From positions 1 to 64,000 of the forward strand of contig URPK01000011.1 of NCBI GenBank assembly GCA_900549715.1: 64,000 bases of DNA, read 5' to 3'. Shown in pieces: positions 45,646 through 54,630 of the stretch (the first letter of the stretch is position 1; every line of letters starts with the position of its first letter). The position numbers and the translations under genes are program-made. This DNA is from an uncultured Collinsella sp. (GTDB taxonomy: Bacteria; Actinomycetota; Coriobacteriia; Coriobacteriales; Coriobacteriaceae). Under the pieces are notes generated by a model. That model was not told the origin of the DNA. It saw nothing but the letters and a program-made list of their open reading frames with translations, and ran no database searches.

Positions 45646-46464
45646 TCAGAGAAATCTCGACCGCAATCGGTCGACAGTAAAGCAAATGATAAAAACGCTT
45701 GCTACGTTTATGAGGCAGTCAATTAAAATCGAGATGCATTGACCATTCCCCAACGGGGTCACGCCGCAAATCCACATGAGCATCGAGGCTGGAAGCGGAA
45801 GCATGGAATTGGCCCCGATCTGTATGTAGATCGCTACGACGTTGACAAGCAACAGCATGCCAATCGGACCGAAGCCGGACCCAAAATAGGAAACAACGAT
45901 TACGCAAGAAACCACGTATGCAAGGCAGGCAGCGGCAGCAAGAATAAGTCGATAGCAAAATACATGCAGGTTGAAATACTGCTGAGCATCCGAAACGATT
46001 GCGCAGTTAAGACAGTACAAAACGACACTCGACAGGACAAACGCGCCCAAAAGGGCAAAAGAAGATAGCACCACTCGCGCAACGATAGCGCACACACGCT
46101 TCCCTCCCCGAGCCTCCGACAACCCCCACGGTTCCTCGACAAAGCCCGAACTGACAAAGCACGGCACAATGCAAGCCGCGATGAACGGAAAGAACAATGC
46201 ATGGGCCAACGGGGCTACGTTGAACAGCAGACCGCGAAAAACCTCTGCATTGCCAAATAGAAGGACATCCTCCGCCGATAGCCGAAGCGTCGGGTCTGGG
46301 AAAAAACCCAAGAAACTGTTCTCACGGAGGCTACAGAACCACATCGGGAAAGAATTAAGCTGCAATATCACCATGTACGCATAAATTACCAGGATTAAGG
46401 CGTACGCCCATTTGCTCACATGCTTCAATTCTGACTGGAGAAGTCTTTTAATCTGACGAGCCAT
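45646..46464 (-). CDS. ABC-2-type permease of an immunity-like transporter (second subunit)
   Basis: 272 residues, six predicted helices, with no recognisable soluble domain. It is the third gene after the ATPase and first permease and starts inside the previous gene (40-nt overlap; GGGGGGTG before ATG at 46464). Low GC and a Cys/Val/Phe-rich membrane sequence. Probably pairs with the neighbouring permease as in lantibiotic self-protection systems of the LanFEG type. Confidence 0.8.
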   Translation of the reverse strand: MARQIKRLLQSELKHVSKWAYALILVIYAYMVILQLNSFPMWFCSLRENSFLGFFPDPTLRLSAEDVLLFGNAEVFRGLLFNVAPLAHALFFPFIAACIVPCFVSSGFVEEPWGLSEARGGKRVCAIVARVVLSSFALLGAFVLSSVVLYCLNCAIVSDAQQYFNLHVFCYRLILAAAACLAYVVSCVIVVSYFGSGFGPIGMLLLVNVVAIYIQIGANSMLPLPASMLMWICGVTPLGNGQCISILIDCLINVASVFIICFTVDRLRSRFL

Positions 46465-47273
46465 TGAGCACACCCCCCAGCGCGAAAGCTCAAGAGAGCG
46501 TAAATCAATACCGATAGACAGCTGGCTGCCACGCCATATCCCAGAAGCGTCAGCTGCCCCATATCGCTATACCCAAGGGCACATCCGACTCCAAGGTACG
46601 GCCCCGGAAGGAAGAAGATCCATCGCAAGGATGGTATAGGTGCCTGAAGGAAGGCTCCGTAGAGCGTCAAGCTCATGACAAATCCAACTATCACCACGGC
46701 CCCGCTCAATACAGCGCTGCCCGTTATCCGATAGATGGTCACCGTCTCCAGCGCAACCGATATCACCAATACGGCGTTGACTACCATTGCAGGCAAAAAT
46801 ACAGTTAGTATGTTGTGCGAGTAGTTATGCCCTCCACGTATTATGGCTATTGCAAAAAGAAGAAGGCAAAGCGCGCTATACGCTGCGCCAATTATTAAAG
46901 CAGACGAAAATGCATGGGCTAGAGCCCCATAAAAGCGGTTGAGACCTCTTGCCGAAGAAATTCGGTGCCCCTCTTTATAGCCATGCTCCTGTAAAAGCAC
47001 CAAACAAACGATGAGTGGAACGAACAGGGATGTACCGGCAAAAGCGCTGCGCGCAAGGGACTCATCAGGCGCAGAAGGATCGATTGCATTCCAGAGGAAA
47101 CCAATATCCTCCCCACAAACGCCATAGCCAAAGACGAGCAACGTTGTTCCGTTTTTTAGAAAGATGCCGAAGAGAAGGCCGAACGCCAACATAAGCGCAA
47201 GACCAAACTTCGCCGGAAATATCCTGTGCAAACGCATCATATCTGCCTTTATGGGATGGATCGCCCGCTTCAT
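46425..47273 (-). CDS. ABC-2-type permease of an immunity-like transporter (first subunit)
   Basis: 282 residues with six predicted helices, beginning MKRAIHPIKADMMRLHRIFP. A conserved-looking LLQEHGYKEGHRISSARG segment after helix 2 matches the EXXXGX-like pattern seen in LanE/LanG permeases. Its ATG overlaps the ATPase stop (ATGA). Confidence 0.8.
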   Translation of the reverse strand: MKRAIHPIKADMMRLHRIFPAKFGLALMLAFGLLFGIFLKNGTTLLVFGYGVCGEDIGFLWNAIDPSAPDESLARSAFAGTSLFVPLIVCLVLLQEHGYKEGHRISSARGLNRFYGALAHAFSSALIIGAAYSALCLLLFAIAIIRGGHNYSHNILTVFLPAMVVNAVLVISVALETVTIYRITGSAVLSGAVVIVGFVMSLTLYGAFLQAPIPSLRWIFFLPGPYLGVGCALGYSDMGQLTLLGYGVAASCLSVLIYALLSFRAGGCAQWLVRLKDFSSQN

Positions 47274-47995
47274 AGCGAGACCGCCTTCATCAAGCGCCTG
47301 TAATACTCTTTTAGGGATGGCGCCTCATCCCTTATGACGTCCATCGATTCCTTTTTTAGCAGTTCACCGTCATGAAGAAACAGGCAGCTTGTTGCAACCG
47401 ATGCCAGCTCATCCAAGTCGTGGCTAGAGATAAGCATGGTTTTGCCCTGCTCCCGATTCAATCGACCGATAAGGGCCCATATACTCTCGATGCCCAACGG
47501 ATCCAATCCATTTGCCGGCTCATCGAAAATTAGTACGTCGGTGTCGCCCAATAAAGCCGTAGCTATATCCAGTCGCCGTTTCATTCCCAGAGAAAAACTG
47601 CTCACGCTCTTTTTCTCATCGACGTCCAGCCCGACCAGGCCCAAGACGCGAGGAATCTCACGTTTCTCATCGAGCCCCCATTCCGCACATCGGATCCGAA
47701 GATTCTCAGCCGCACTGAGAGATTGGTATGCTCCGCAAGAATCTGGCACATAGCCGACACGCGTCCGCATCAGGCTCAGCTCTTTTTTCGACTTGCCTCC
47801 AAAGAGCTCCACGCTCCCCGACGATGGCTCACAGAGGCCCAGCACTATTTTAATAAGCGTGCTTTTGCCCGCCCCGTTTGCACCAACAAGGGCGCAAAGC
47901 TCAGACTGATCCACCTCGAAGGAAACGTCATGCAAAACGCGCCGTTTCCCGTAGCGCTTTGACACCCTTGATAGCCTTATCGTTGATGCGTTCAT
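47270..47995 (-). CDS. ABC transporter ATPase (lantibiotic-immunity/LanF-like)
   Basis: 241 residues. Walker A GANGAGKST, signature SFSLGMKRRL (the SLGMK form typical of LanF and bacitracin-type exporters), Walker B VLIFDEPANGLD, H-loop SSHDLDEL. Start 47995 (MNASTIRLSRVSKR) follows GGGAGG. Together with the two permeases it probably protects against a membrane-active peptide or exports one; no peptide gene was seen nearby. Confidence 0.9.
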   Translation of the reverse strand: MNASTIRLSRVSKRYGKRRVLHDVSFEVDQSELCALVGANGAGKSTLIKIVLGLCEPSSGSVELFGGKSKKELSLMRTRVGYVPDSCGAYQSLSAAENLRIRCAEWGLDEKREIPRVLGLVGLDVDEKKSVSSFSLGMKRRLDIATALLGDTDVLIFDEPANGLDPLGIESIWALIGRLNREQGKTMLISSHDLDELASVATSCLFLHDGELLKKESMDVIRDEAPSLKEYYRRLMKAVSL

Positions 47996-48066
47996 TGGCC
48001 TCCCGTTCCGCTTGATAGCAAAACCGCTCATATCGTTCCTTCTTTACTTTATCGTTTTCCATAGTT

Positions 48067-48098
48067 GTTATTGTTTTTCGATAACTCATATTTGTCAA
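48067..48098 (-). promoter_or_regulatory. Promoter/operator of the immunity-like ABC operon
   Basis: On the minus strand: TTGACA (-35, 48093-48098), then GTTATCGAAAAACAATAAC (48067-48085), a hyphenated palindrome with 5-bp arms that overlaps the -10. The TTATCGAA half matches the operator-like sequence upstream of the DUF2975/XRE genes. Confidence 0.5.
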
Positions 48099-48116
48099 GA
48101 TAATCTAAAAGAAAGA

Positions 48117-48135
48117 ACCCGTGTTAGACACGGGT
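48117..48135 (-). terminator. XRE gene terminator
   Basis: ACCCGTGT-TAG-ACACGGGT stem; in the minus direction followed by TCTTTCTTTTAG. It separates the DUF2975/XRE pair from the ABC operon. Confidence 0.85.
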
Positions 48136-48175
48136 CCCTTCACGCTGATATTTCGTTTTAGTTGTTCGCCTTAAG

Positions 48176-48505
48176 CTACTCGTCGCTCAAATCGACAGCA
48201 AAGACTGATGTCGGAAGCGACGCCTCGTTGCCTCCGCCGTCCCGCATCTGCCTCACAACGTTTTTTGCACGCTCGACAATAAGCTCCTCAAGCTCTTTCT
48301 CGCTCACGCGCTGAATAATATCTCCCGGTTGACAATCAAGCTCATCACAGATATCGAGGAGCGTCTTTAGGCGAATAGCTTTTATCTTTCCGTTTCTAAG
48401 CTTTGAAATATTAGCCGGAGTATGCCCCGTCGCTCGAATCAGATCAGCACTGGTCTTTCCGGTCTTAAGCAGCTGCGTCTCAAGCTCGATGATGAGATAG
48501 CTCAT
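48176..48505 (-). CDS. XRE-family regulator (HTH_26 type)
   Basis: 109 residues. Small Cro/C1 HTH (KTSADLIRATGHTPANISKLRNGKIKAIRLKTLLDICDELDCQPGDII) with a C-terminal helical tail. Pairs with an upstream DUF2975 membrane protein (8-nt gap), a frequent two-gene module whose membrane partner is thought to sense the envelope. GGAGGAAAC before the ATG. May control the immunity-like ABC operon downstream through the shared TTCGATAA boxes. Confidence 0.9.
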   Translation of the reverse strand: MSYLIIELETQLLKTGKTSADLIRATGHTPANISKLRNGKIKAIRLKTLLDICDELDCQPGDIIQRVSEKELEELIVERAKNVVRQMRDGGGNEASLPTSVFAVDLSDE

Positions 48506-48513
48506 GTTTCCTC

Positions 48514-49074
48514 CTACACAAGCTCGTCAGACTGCTCTTGGAGCAGCGAGGCATAACTCCAGATCGCCGAGATAAACAAACAGACAACTGCGCCGATAAA
48601 CGACCCCGCATCAAAGGTAGCGCCTTGGCAAATCTCGATAACGAAGGAATGAGGCACAATGTAAAGCTCCAGTCCGCCAATGGTGAGATTGACCGATCCA
48701 TAGGCACCAACAAGCGAAACCGCGGCGTTAACAGCAAAGGCAAGCGCGAGAACACGGATAAGCCGCACATGCGCCTTGGTAAAGGGCGAGACGCCCCGAG
48801 AGATGTTATGGCTGATTCCGCACAAAACGACAAGCGAAACACCCACGACGAGTGCCAGGCACAGCCCGCTTGGGATAACGATGCTCCCGCCATCGAAAAG
48901 CGTCACGACACCGAAAGAATCGACAGAAACAACGTTTGCAACCGCATACCAGATCACGTAAACAACCAACGCGGCAAAAGCGACGAGCATCCCTGCAAAA
49001 ACGGCTGCCATGCAAAAACCAAGCTTCCTGATATTTTCGCCCGCCTTGGCCATACGCTGAACGCTGTTGGACAT
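48514..49074 (-). CDS. DUF2975-family membrane protein
   Basis: 186 residues with four hydrophobic helices (about 18-43, 70-92, 115-135, 155-178). Start 49074 (MSNSVQRMAKAGENIRK) follows GAGGGTGAG. DUF2975 proteins are almost always coupled to an XRE regulator, as here. Confidence 0.88.
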   Translation of the reverse strand: MSNSVQRMAKAGENIRKLGFCMAAVFAGMLVAFAALVVYVIWYAVANVVSVDSFGVVTLFDGGSIVIPSGLCLALVVGVSLVVLCGISHNISRGVSPFTKAHVRLIRVLALAFAVNAAVSLVGAYGSVNLTIGGLELYIVPHSFVIEICQGATFDAGSFIGAVVCLFISAIWSYASLLQEQSDELV

Positions 49075-49094
49075 ACACTCACCCTCATCGACTC

Positions 49095-49128
49095 TATCGT
49101 TATTCGAACAGTTTATCGAACAACGATA
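49095..49128. promoter_or_regulatory. Candidate operator of the DUF2975/XRE pair
   Basis: ATCGTT-ATTCGAACAGTTTATCGAAC-AACGAT: an inverted repeat with two direct TTCGA(A/T)AA-like boxes, 21 nt before the DUF2975 start. Shares TTCGATAA with 48077-48085. Confidence 0.5.
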
Positions 49129-49216
49129 TGGATTGCATGCGGAAAGCCCCGCCAGTGCGCATGGGCCATTCACTAATCAGAAGGGGTGAGAGTGGATTTT
49201 TGGACATGTATCGAAC

Positions 49217-49280
49217 GAGAGTGGACAATCTCCCACTTTGAGGCCGCCACCGGGCCTAAAACGGGAGATTATCAACTCTC
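49217..49280. repeat. 64-nt inverted repeat upstream of the Hpt gene end
   Basis: GAGAGTGGACAATCTCCC (49217-49234) pairs with GGGAGATTATCAACTCTC (49263-49280), with two small mismatched bulges. A partial direct copy, GAGAGTGGATTTTTGGACA, begins at 49188. It may end the Hpt/HD-GYP transcript or mark an old insertion. Confidence 0.7.
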
Positions 49281-49304
49281 ATAGTCATCAAAGCTCGCGA
49301 GCTC

Positions 49305-49661
49305 TTACTCGGCCGCCTCGCGCAAGGCCGACATCGTTGCCGCATATTGCTGCTGCAGCGCATGCATTCCCTCGCGAGCGCCGTCAACGGCATCGGCGCC
49401 GCGCAGCGCTTCGGTCACCACAACCGCCGGCTCGTACAGATTATCGAATCCCAGGTTCTGGCTCACGCCCTTGAGCGTGTGCGCTGCCATAAACGCACCT
49501 TCGGCGTCTCCTGCCGCCATGGCGGCCTCCAGCTTGCCCATGCTCTCGTCATCCAAAAACTTGAGGGCAAAGCGGGCAAGCATCTCATCGCCCATCAGCC
49601 GAGCGCAAGCGTCATCATAATTGACACCGATCTTCTCATACGCCTCACGCATGGAAATCAT
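49305..49661 (-). CDS. Hpt-domain phosphotransfer protein
   Basis: 118 residues, all-helical. The phospho-accepting His is in FMAAHTLKGVSQNLGF. Such modules pass phosphate between hybrid kinases and receiver domains. It follows the GGDEF-REC-HD-GYP gene by 23 nt, so the REC domain there is its likely partner. AAGGAG before the ATG (49661). No histidine kinase is in the window. Confidence 0.92.
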   Translation of the reverse strand: MISMREAYEKIGVNYDDACARLMGDEMLARFALKFLDDESMGKLEAAMAAGDAEGAFMAAHTLKGVSQNLGFDNLYEPAVVVTEALRGADAVDGAREGMHALQQQYAATMSALREAAE

Positions 49662-49684
49662 GGATTAAAACTCCTTTGGTCAAA

Positions 49685-51565
49685 CTAAATCGTGGGAAAC
49701 GCAACGACGTCGGCGGGGCGTGCCAACGTCTCGGCAATTTGGTCTTGCACCTCGAGCAGGCAATCGAGCAGCAGCGGGTTAAAGGTGCCGCACTTACCGT
49801 CCAGGATCATCTGGATCGCCTCCTTGTGCGGGATAGCGTCCTTGTACACACGCACACTCGTCAGAGCATCGTACACGTCAGCCACCGAAACCACCTGCGC
49901 GGCGATGGGGATATCGTCGCCCTTGAGGCCATCGGGATAACCCTTGCCGTCCCAGCGCTCGTGATGCCAACGCGCAATCTGGTACGCATATTCCATAAGC
50001 GCATTGCCGGCGTGATGGCTACCCAGCTTAAGCAGCATATCGGCGCCGATCGTGGTATGCGTCTTCATGATCTCGAACTCCTCGGGCGTAAGGCGCCCGG
50101 GCTTGTTGAGGATCGCATCGTCAATCGACATCTTGCCGATATCGTGCAGCGCCGAAGCCAGGGCGATCGTAGAGCGTTCCTCATTGTCGAGGGAGACCGT
50201 GCCGCTACGCTGGACCAGACAGCCAAGCAGCAGCTCGGTCAGCTTCTCGATGTTCGTAACGTGTCTGCCGCTCTCGCCGTTGCGAAGCTCCATGACGCCG
50301 GCCATGATGTCGATGAGCATGCGACTGTTCTTGACGCGCTCGTTGTACTGCTGGGACAGCAGGTTCGTCAGGCGGCGCTGTTTGGCGTATAGGCGGATGG
50401 TGTTGCTTACACGGCGGCGCACGACACGGGAGTCAAACGGGCGGTTGATATAGTCCGAGGCGCCCAGCTCGTACGCGCGCAGAACCATATCATCGGAATC
50501 TTCGCTCGAGATCATGATGACAGGCAGATTGTCGATACCCGATCGGCGCGACAGATCGGCCAGTACCTCAAAGCCACTTATGCCCGGCATGATAATGTCC
50601 AGCAGCACGAGCGACAACTCATCGCCATAGCGGTCGACCATGTCGAGCGCCGCACGACCGTTATCGGCCTCGAGGATACAATACTCGTCCTTGAGCATCT
50701 CGTTGAGAATGACTCGGTTCATCTCGGAGTCATCGACAATAAGCACCAAAGGCTTTTCGCTTTGGAAGGCCTCGATGGAATCGGCATCGGTCACGACCGT
50801 ACCGGCTTTTGCCTTAGCGCGGCTCAGTAACTGGGCAGCGCGGCCAACGCCCTCATCGACCGTCTCGCCATGAATGCGAACGCCACCAACACATGCCGTC
50901 AAGCTCACGTACTCATGGCCCGGAATAATCGTGGAACGAACGGCATCGGACACCTGATGCAGGCGACGGGTGAAGTCATCGGAGGGAATATTGGGCATGA
51001 CAACCACAAACTTGTCGCAGCCATAGCGCACAAGCTCGTCAGTCGAACGGATTCCGCTGCGCATGGCTGTCGCCACAGCACCGAGCGCAAGGTCGCCGGC
51101 ATGACGGCCACACGTATCGTTGAAGACCCTAAAATCATCAAGGTCGATCACCGCAACGCCGGCATTCACGCGGGTGCTACGGAGCTTTTCCTCGTAATAT
51201 CGGCGATTGCGCACATTCGTCAGCACGTCGGTGTAGACAAGGTCCTCTTCTGCGGCCTCTTGCTCATCGATCGGACGCACCATCAGCAAGACGTGAGGCT
51301 CGCCCTCGACCTTCAAAGGGCGTAGACGGGCGCGGTACTCAGTGCCATCATTGAGCAGTTGCTCCGACACCTCATCGGAGTCTGCCAAAGCCTCAAGACT
51401 TGACTGACGCAGACAAGGACACCGATCACCGGCGAGCAGGCAGTTAGGCTCACTCTTAATCTGATCGGCCGACAGCAAACGCACCACGGGGTAGGTCTTC
51501 GCGACACGGGCGACCTCGGCGGCAGCCTCCTCGTCGGTTAGATTGACCTCGTGATTATTGAGCAT
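49685..51565 (-). CDS. GGDEF (degenerate)-REC-HD-GYP cyclic-di-GMP signalling protein
   Basis: 626 residues. N-terminal ~100 residues include CLLAGDRCPCLRQ, a Cys cluster. GGDEF-like domain (~105-265) with RYGCDKF (182-186) instead of GGDEF, so cyclase activity is doubtful. Receiver domain (~272-395) with acidic VDD (277-279 region) and phospho-Asp D323 in LLDIIMPG. HD-GYP domain (~405-615) with HD at 474-475 (SALHDIGK) and GYP at 542-544 (WDGKGYPDGL), both intact, predicting hydrolysis of c-di-GMP or another cyclic dinucleotide. AAAGGG before the ATG. Operon with the Hpt gene. Confidence 0.93.
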   Translation of the reverse strand: MLNNHEVNLTDEEAAAEVARVAKTYPVVRLLSADQIKSEPNCLLAGDRCPCLRQSSLEALADSDEVSEQLLNDGTEYRARLRPLKVEGEPHVLLMVRPIDEQEAAEEDLVYTDVLTNVRNRRYYEEKLRSTRVNAGVAVIDLDDFRVFNDTCGRHAGDLALGAVATAMRSGIRSTDELVRYGCDKFVVVMPNIPSDDFTRRLHQVSDAVRSTIIPGHEYVSLTACVGGVRIHGETVDEGVGRAAQLLSRAKAKAGTVVTDADSIEAFQSEKPLVLIVDDSEMNRVILNEMLKDEYCILEADNGRAALDMVDRYGDELSLVLLDIIMPGISGFEVLADLSRRSGIDNLPVIMISSEDSDDMVLRAYELGASDYINRPFDSRVVRRRVSNTIRLYAKQRRLTNLLSQQYNERVKNSRMLIDIMAGVMELRNGESGRHVTNIEKLTELLLGCLVQRSGTVSLDNEERSTIALASALHDIGKMSIDDAILNKPGRLTPEEFEIMKTHTTIGADMLLKLGSHHAGNALMEYAYQIARWHHERWDGKGYPDGLKGDDIPIAAQVVSVADVYDALTSVRVYKDAIPHKEAIQMILDGKCGTFNPLLLDCLLEVQDQIAETLARPADVVAFPTI

Positions 51566-51776
51566 ATGGGGCCCTTTCGATAGTTTCGCATGGTAGCGGT
51601 GGGTTCCAAATGTTACAAGGGTAACACCTTGCCGATGCAGGTAAGCACGTGAATGCTGTTACATTTTTATGAGTTGGCAGGCGGCGCGATTGAAGCCGCA
51701 GACGTGAGGTTTTGAGCACATTTGTTAACACGGCCGAAACATTTGCGAGTGAAGACTGTTTTGATTTTTACGGCTG

Positions 51777-52574
51777 CTAGAGCTCCAGGATGCTACGGAC
51801 AGTCTGGGCAGCCGCTGCCGGGCGATCGCGCAGGCCGTTGTGCGCGCCCGGGATTGTCACGAGGGGGCAATCGAGATATTCGGCAGCCGCTCGCGTACCA
51901 GCCTCGCGGGATGTGCCAATCGAGAGCTCGCCCAGGAGCACGGCGGCCACCGTTTTTGACGCGCGAACGCTATCCCAATCGGGAACGCAGGTCATAGCAA
52001 TCCCGTATTCGTTTGCCATGAAACTGCGGCCGTTGCGCAGGGCATGTTTGGCTTCCGCTTCGGTCGTTCCAGGAGCCTCGGGGTCCAAGTCGCCGAGGGC
52101 TCCCAAGAAAAGCCGGAGCGCCCTTGAAACCTTTCCCGCCGCAATCATATCGAGCAAAACCGGAGCTGCGCCCATACCGACGCCTTTGTCCGACACAGCC
52201 GGCTCATGCAGAATCGCACGGGCAACGAGATGGGGTTCGGTGCGAAGAAGCTCCAGCGCCACCAACGTACCGGCGCTATGCGCAAGCACATTTGCCGGAG
52301 CGCCAACGTGTTCGATCACGGCTTGCAGGTCGGCGGCCTGAGCGGCAAGATCATAGCTGCCGTCTGCCGCATCGCTGCTGCCACCGCAGCCGCGGCGGTC
52401 GTAGGCAATTACGCGGTAGTTGCGGCTGAGCTCACAAGCGATACCGTCAAAAAATGTGCCGTCGACACAAGCGCCGTGCACGCACACCAAGGCAGGAGCA
52501 TCAGGCGACACATCCGGGCCGACATATTCGCGACAGGCGATCGTGGTGCCCGCATTCTCGACCGTAAAATCCAT
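51777..52574 (-). CDS. Alpha/beta-hydrolase
   Basis: 265 residues. HGACVDG oxyanion region, RGCGGSSDAAD, nucleophile Ser in VLAHSAGTLVALEL, and His in TIPGAHNGLRDRP. Esterase, lipase or lactonase substrates are all possible. GGGGGC lies before the ATG. Divergent from the radical SAM gene. No signal peptide, so cytoplasmic. Confidence 0.92.
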   Translation of the reverse strand: MDFTVENAGTTIACREYVGPDVSPDAPALVCVHGACVDGTFFDGIACELSRNYRVIAYDRRGCGGSSDAADGSYDLAAQAADLQAVIEHVGAPANVLAHSAGTLVALELLRTEPHLVARAILHEPAVSDKGVGMGAAPVLLDMIAAGKVSRALRLFLGALGDLDPEAPGTTEAEAKHALRNGRSFMANEYGIAMTCVPDWDSVRASKTVAAVLLGELSIGTSREAGTRAAAEYLDCPLVTIPGAHNGLRDRPAAAAQTVRSILEL

Positions 52575-52799
52575 GTTGTGCCCCCGTCATCAATGCTCAT
52601 CCAGTTGCACGTCAGTGCGGTTGGATAGACCCGCATTGCCTTACACCTTGTTAACAGATTAACTTTACCCGACCCGAGGCTTTTCATGGCACGGCATCAT
52701 GAGCGACGTGAAAAAACGAAACTTGTAAAGCAAGAGCCCACACCTTGCTTTGGAGCCGATGCTATGCTTAGGCACAATTGTCTTGAGGAGCATATGCCT

Positions 52800-53576
52800 A
52801 TGTCTACGTTTTTGAATGCCAGCCCCATCTTTGGGCCCGTTCGCAGCCGTCGCCTTGGTCTCTCGCTCGGCGTCAACATGATGCCGGCCAGCGGCAAAAT
52901 CTGCACGTTCGACTGCATCTACTGCGAGAACGGCCTCAACGCCGAGCGCCCCTGCCATGAGCCGTATAACACGGCTGCCGTGGTACTCGAAGCGCTCGAG
53001 GCAAAGCTGCGCGAGATGGCAGCCGAGGGCGAGCTCCCCGATGTAATCACCTTCGCAGGCAACGGCGAGCCCACCGCCGCACCGGAGTTTCCACGGGCCA
53101 TCGCCGGCGCCGTCGCACTGCGCGACGAGCTTGCCCCAAACTCCAAGATCGCCGTGCTCTCCAACGGCACACGCGCCGACCGCCCCGAGGTGCACGACGC
53201 GCTCATGATGGTCGACGACAACATTCTTAAGCTCGATACCGTCGACCCGGCGTTTATCCAGCTGCTCGACCAGCCTGCTGGCCCCTACAACGTCGAACAC
53301 CAGATCGAGACGTTCGCAAGCTTTGACGGTCACGTTATTATCCAGACGATCTTTTTGACCGGCGAGTATCAGGGCAAGCTCATCGACAATACCGGCGAGG
53401 AGTATGTTGCCCCCTGGCTCGCGGCGCTTGAGCGCATTCGTCCGCAGGAGGCGACCATCTACACGGTCGCGCGCGAGACACCAGTCGCCGGCCTTGCCAA
53501 AGCAGCGCCCGAGGTGCTCGACGCCATTGCCGCGCGCGTGCGCGCCCTCGGTATTCCCTGCCAGGTGAGCTACTAG
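52800..53576 (+). CDS. Radical SAM protein
   Basis: 258 residues from MSTFLNASPIFGPVRSRRLG. Cluster motif C35-TFD-C39-IY-C42 binds the 4Fe-4S that cleaves S-adenosylmethionine. The GNGEPT motif and GP(V/I)xSRRLGxSLGVN start match the small family of radical SAM proteins often annotated as wybutosine-like/TYW1-homologue domains. Function unknown. GAGGAG is nine bases before ATG 52800; an ATG at 52794 is possible. Confidence 0.9.
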   Translation: MSTFLNASPIFGPVRSRRLGLSLGVNMMPASGKICTFDCIYCENGLNAERPCHEPYNTAAVVLEALEAKLREMAAEGELPDVITFAGNGEPTAAPEFPRAIAGAVALRDELAPNSKIAVLSNGTRADRPEVHDALMMVDDNILKLDTVDPAFIQLLDQPAGPYNVEHQIETFASFDGHVIIQTIFLTGEYQGKLIDNTGEEYVAPWLAALERIRPQEATIYTVARETPVAGLAKAAPEVLDAIAARVRALGIPCQVSY

Positions 53577-53603
53577 CGCGGCCGCCCGCCAGCAGCTAAA
53601 TTA

Positions 53604-53642
53604 GCCCCATCCCAAATGAGCTGGTCTGCGGGTGGGCTATAC
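53604..53642 (+). promoter_or_regulatory. Promoter region of map with AGCCCC-TCCCAAAT motif
   Basis: AGCCCCATCCCAAATGAGCTGG then GGGCTATACTAG; TATACT (53637-53642) is a good -10 box, 26 nt before the ATG. Matches the OPT upstream region in both elements. Confidence 0.5.
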
Positions 53643-53668
53643 TAGCTGCGGATGAAAGGAAGTTAGCC

Positions 53669-54556
53669 ATGTATGACAAAGGACCCGTGCCCGGCCGCAA
53701 CGACGCTTGCTGGTGCGGCAGCGGCAAGAAATATAAGAAATGCCATAGCGCCTTCGACGAGCGCCTCGAGCGCCTGTGGGAGGAGGGCTGGGAGGTTCTG
53801 CCCCGTACGCTCTACAAGACTCCCGCCGATATCGAGGGCATCAAGCGCTCGGCAGCCATCAACGTGGGCGTGCTCGATTATGTGGGCGAGCATATCGCCG
53901 CAGGCATGACCACCAACCAGATCGACCAGATGATCTACGACTACACCGTCGAGCACGGTGGCACGCCGGCCGACCTCAACTACGAGGGCTACCCCAAGAG
54001 CGTGTGCACCTCGATCAATGATGTGGTCTGCCACGGCATTCCCTGCGATACGGACGTGCTGCACGAGGGCGACATCATCAACGTGGACTGTTCCACGATC
54101 CTAGACGGCTACTTTAGCGACTCGAGCCGCATGTTCTGCATCGGCGAGGTCTCGGCCGAGCGCCAGCGCCTGGTCGATGTCACCCGCGCCAGCGTGGAAG
54201 CGGGTCTGGCGGCCGTCAAGCCATGGCTACCGCTCTCCGTTATGGCCGAGGCTGTGCAAAAGACCGTCGAGGACGCCGGCTTTAGCGTGGTGCGTGAGTA
54301 CGGCGGACACGGCATCGGTAAGGAGTTCCACGAGGACCCGTTTGTGGGCTTTACCACCGAGGCGCCCGACGTAGACACCATCATGGTGCCAGGCATGGTC
54401 TTTACCATCGAGCCCATGGTCAACGCCGGAGCGCCCGATATCAAGATTAGCAAGGGCGACGGCTGGTGCGTGCGCACCAAGGACGGCAGCGATTCGGCCC
54501 AGTGCGAGGTACAGCTCGTGGTGACCGAGGACGGCTACGAGCTGCTGAGCTGGTAG
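53669..54556 (+). CDS. map: Methionine aminopeptidase with SEC-C domain
   Basis: 295 residues. N-terminal SEC-C zinc motif C14-x-C16...C25-H26 (NDACWCGSGKKYKKCH), then the type I M24 catalytic domain with metal ligands in DIINVDCS, SDSSRMF, YGGHGIGKEFHEDP and VFTIEPMV. Removes the initiator Met; the SEC-C domain aids ribosome or nascent-chain docking in related enzymes. AAGGAAG before the ATG. Confidence 0.96.
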   Translation: MYDKGPVPGRNDACWCGSGKKYKKCHSAFDERLERLWEEGWEVLPRTLYKTPADIEGIKRSAAINVGVLDYVGEHIAAGMTTNQIDQMIYDYTVEHGGTPADLNYEGYPKSVCTSINDVVCHGIPCDTDVLHEGDIINVDCSTILDGYFSDSSRMFCIGEVSAERQRLVDVTRASVEAGLAAVKPWLPLSVMAEAVQKTVEDAGFSVVREYGGHGIGKEFHEDPFVGFTTEAPDVDTIMVPGMVFTIEPMVNAGAPDIKISKGDGWCVRTKDGSDSAQCEVQLVVTEDGYELLSW

Positions 54557-54564
54557 CCGTGGAT

Positions 54565-54609
54565 GCGCCGGATGCTGACGGGCACGCCCGTCTTGCATCC
54601 GGCGTTTTT
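54565..54609 (+). terminator. map terminator
   Basis: GCGCCGGATGC..ACGGGC pairs with GCCCGT..GCATCCGGCGT, followed by TTTTTG. Confidence 0.88.
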
Positions 54610-54630
54610 GTTTGAACGTTTGCCTGATAA

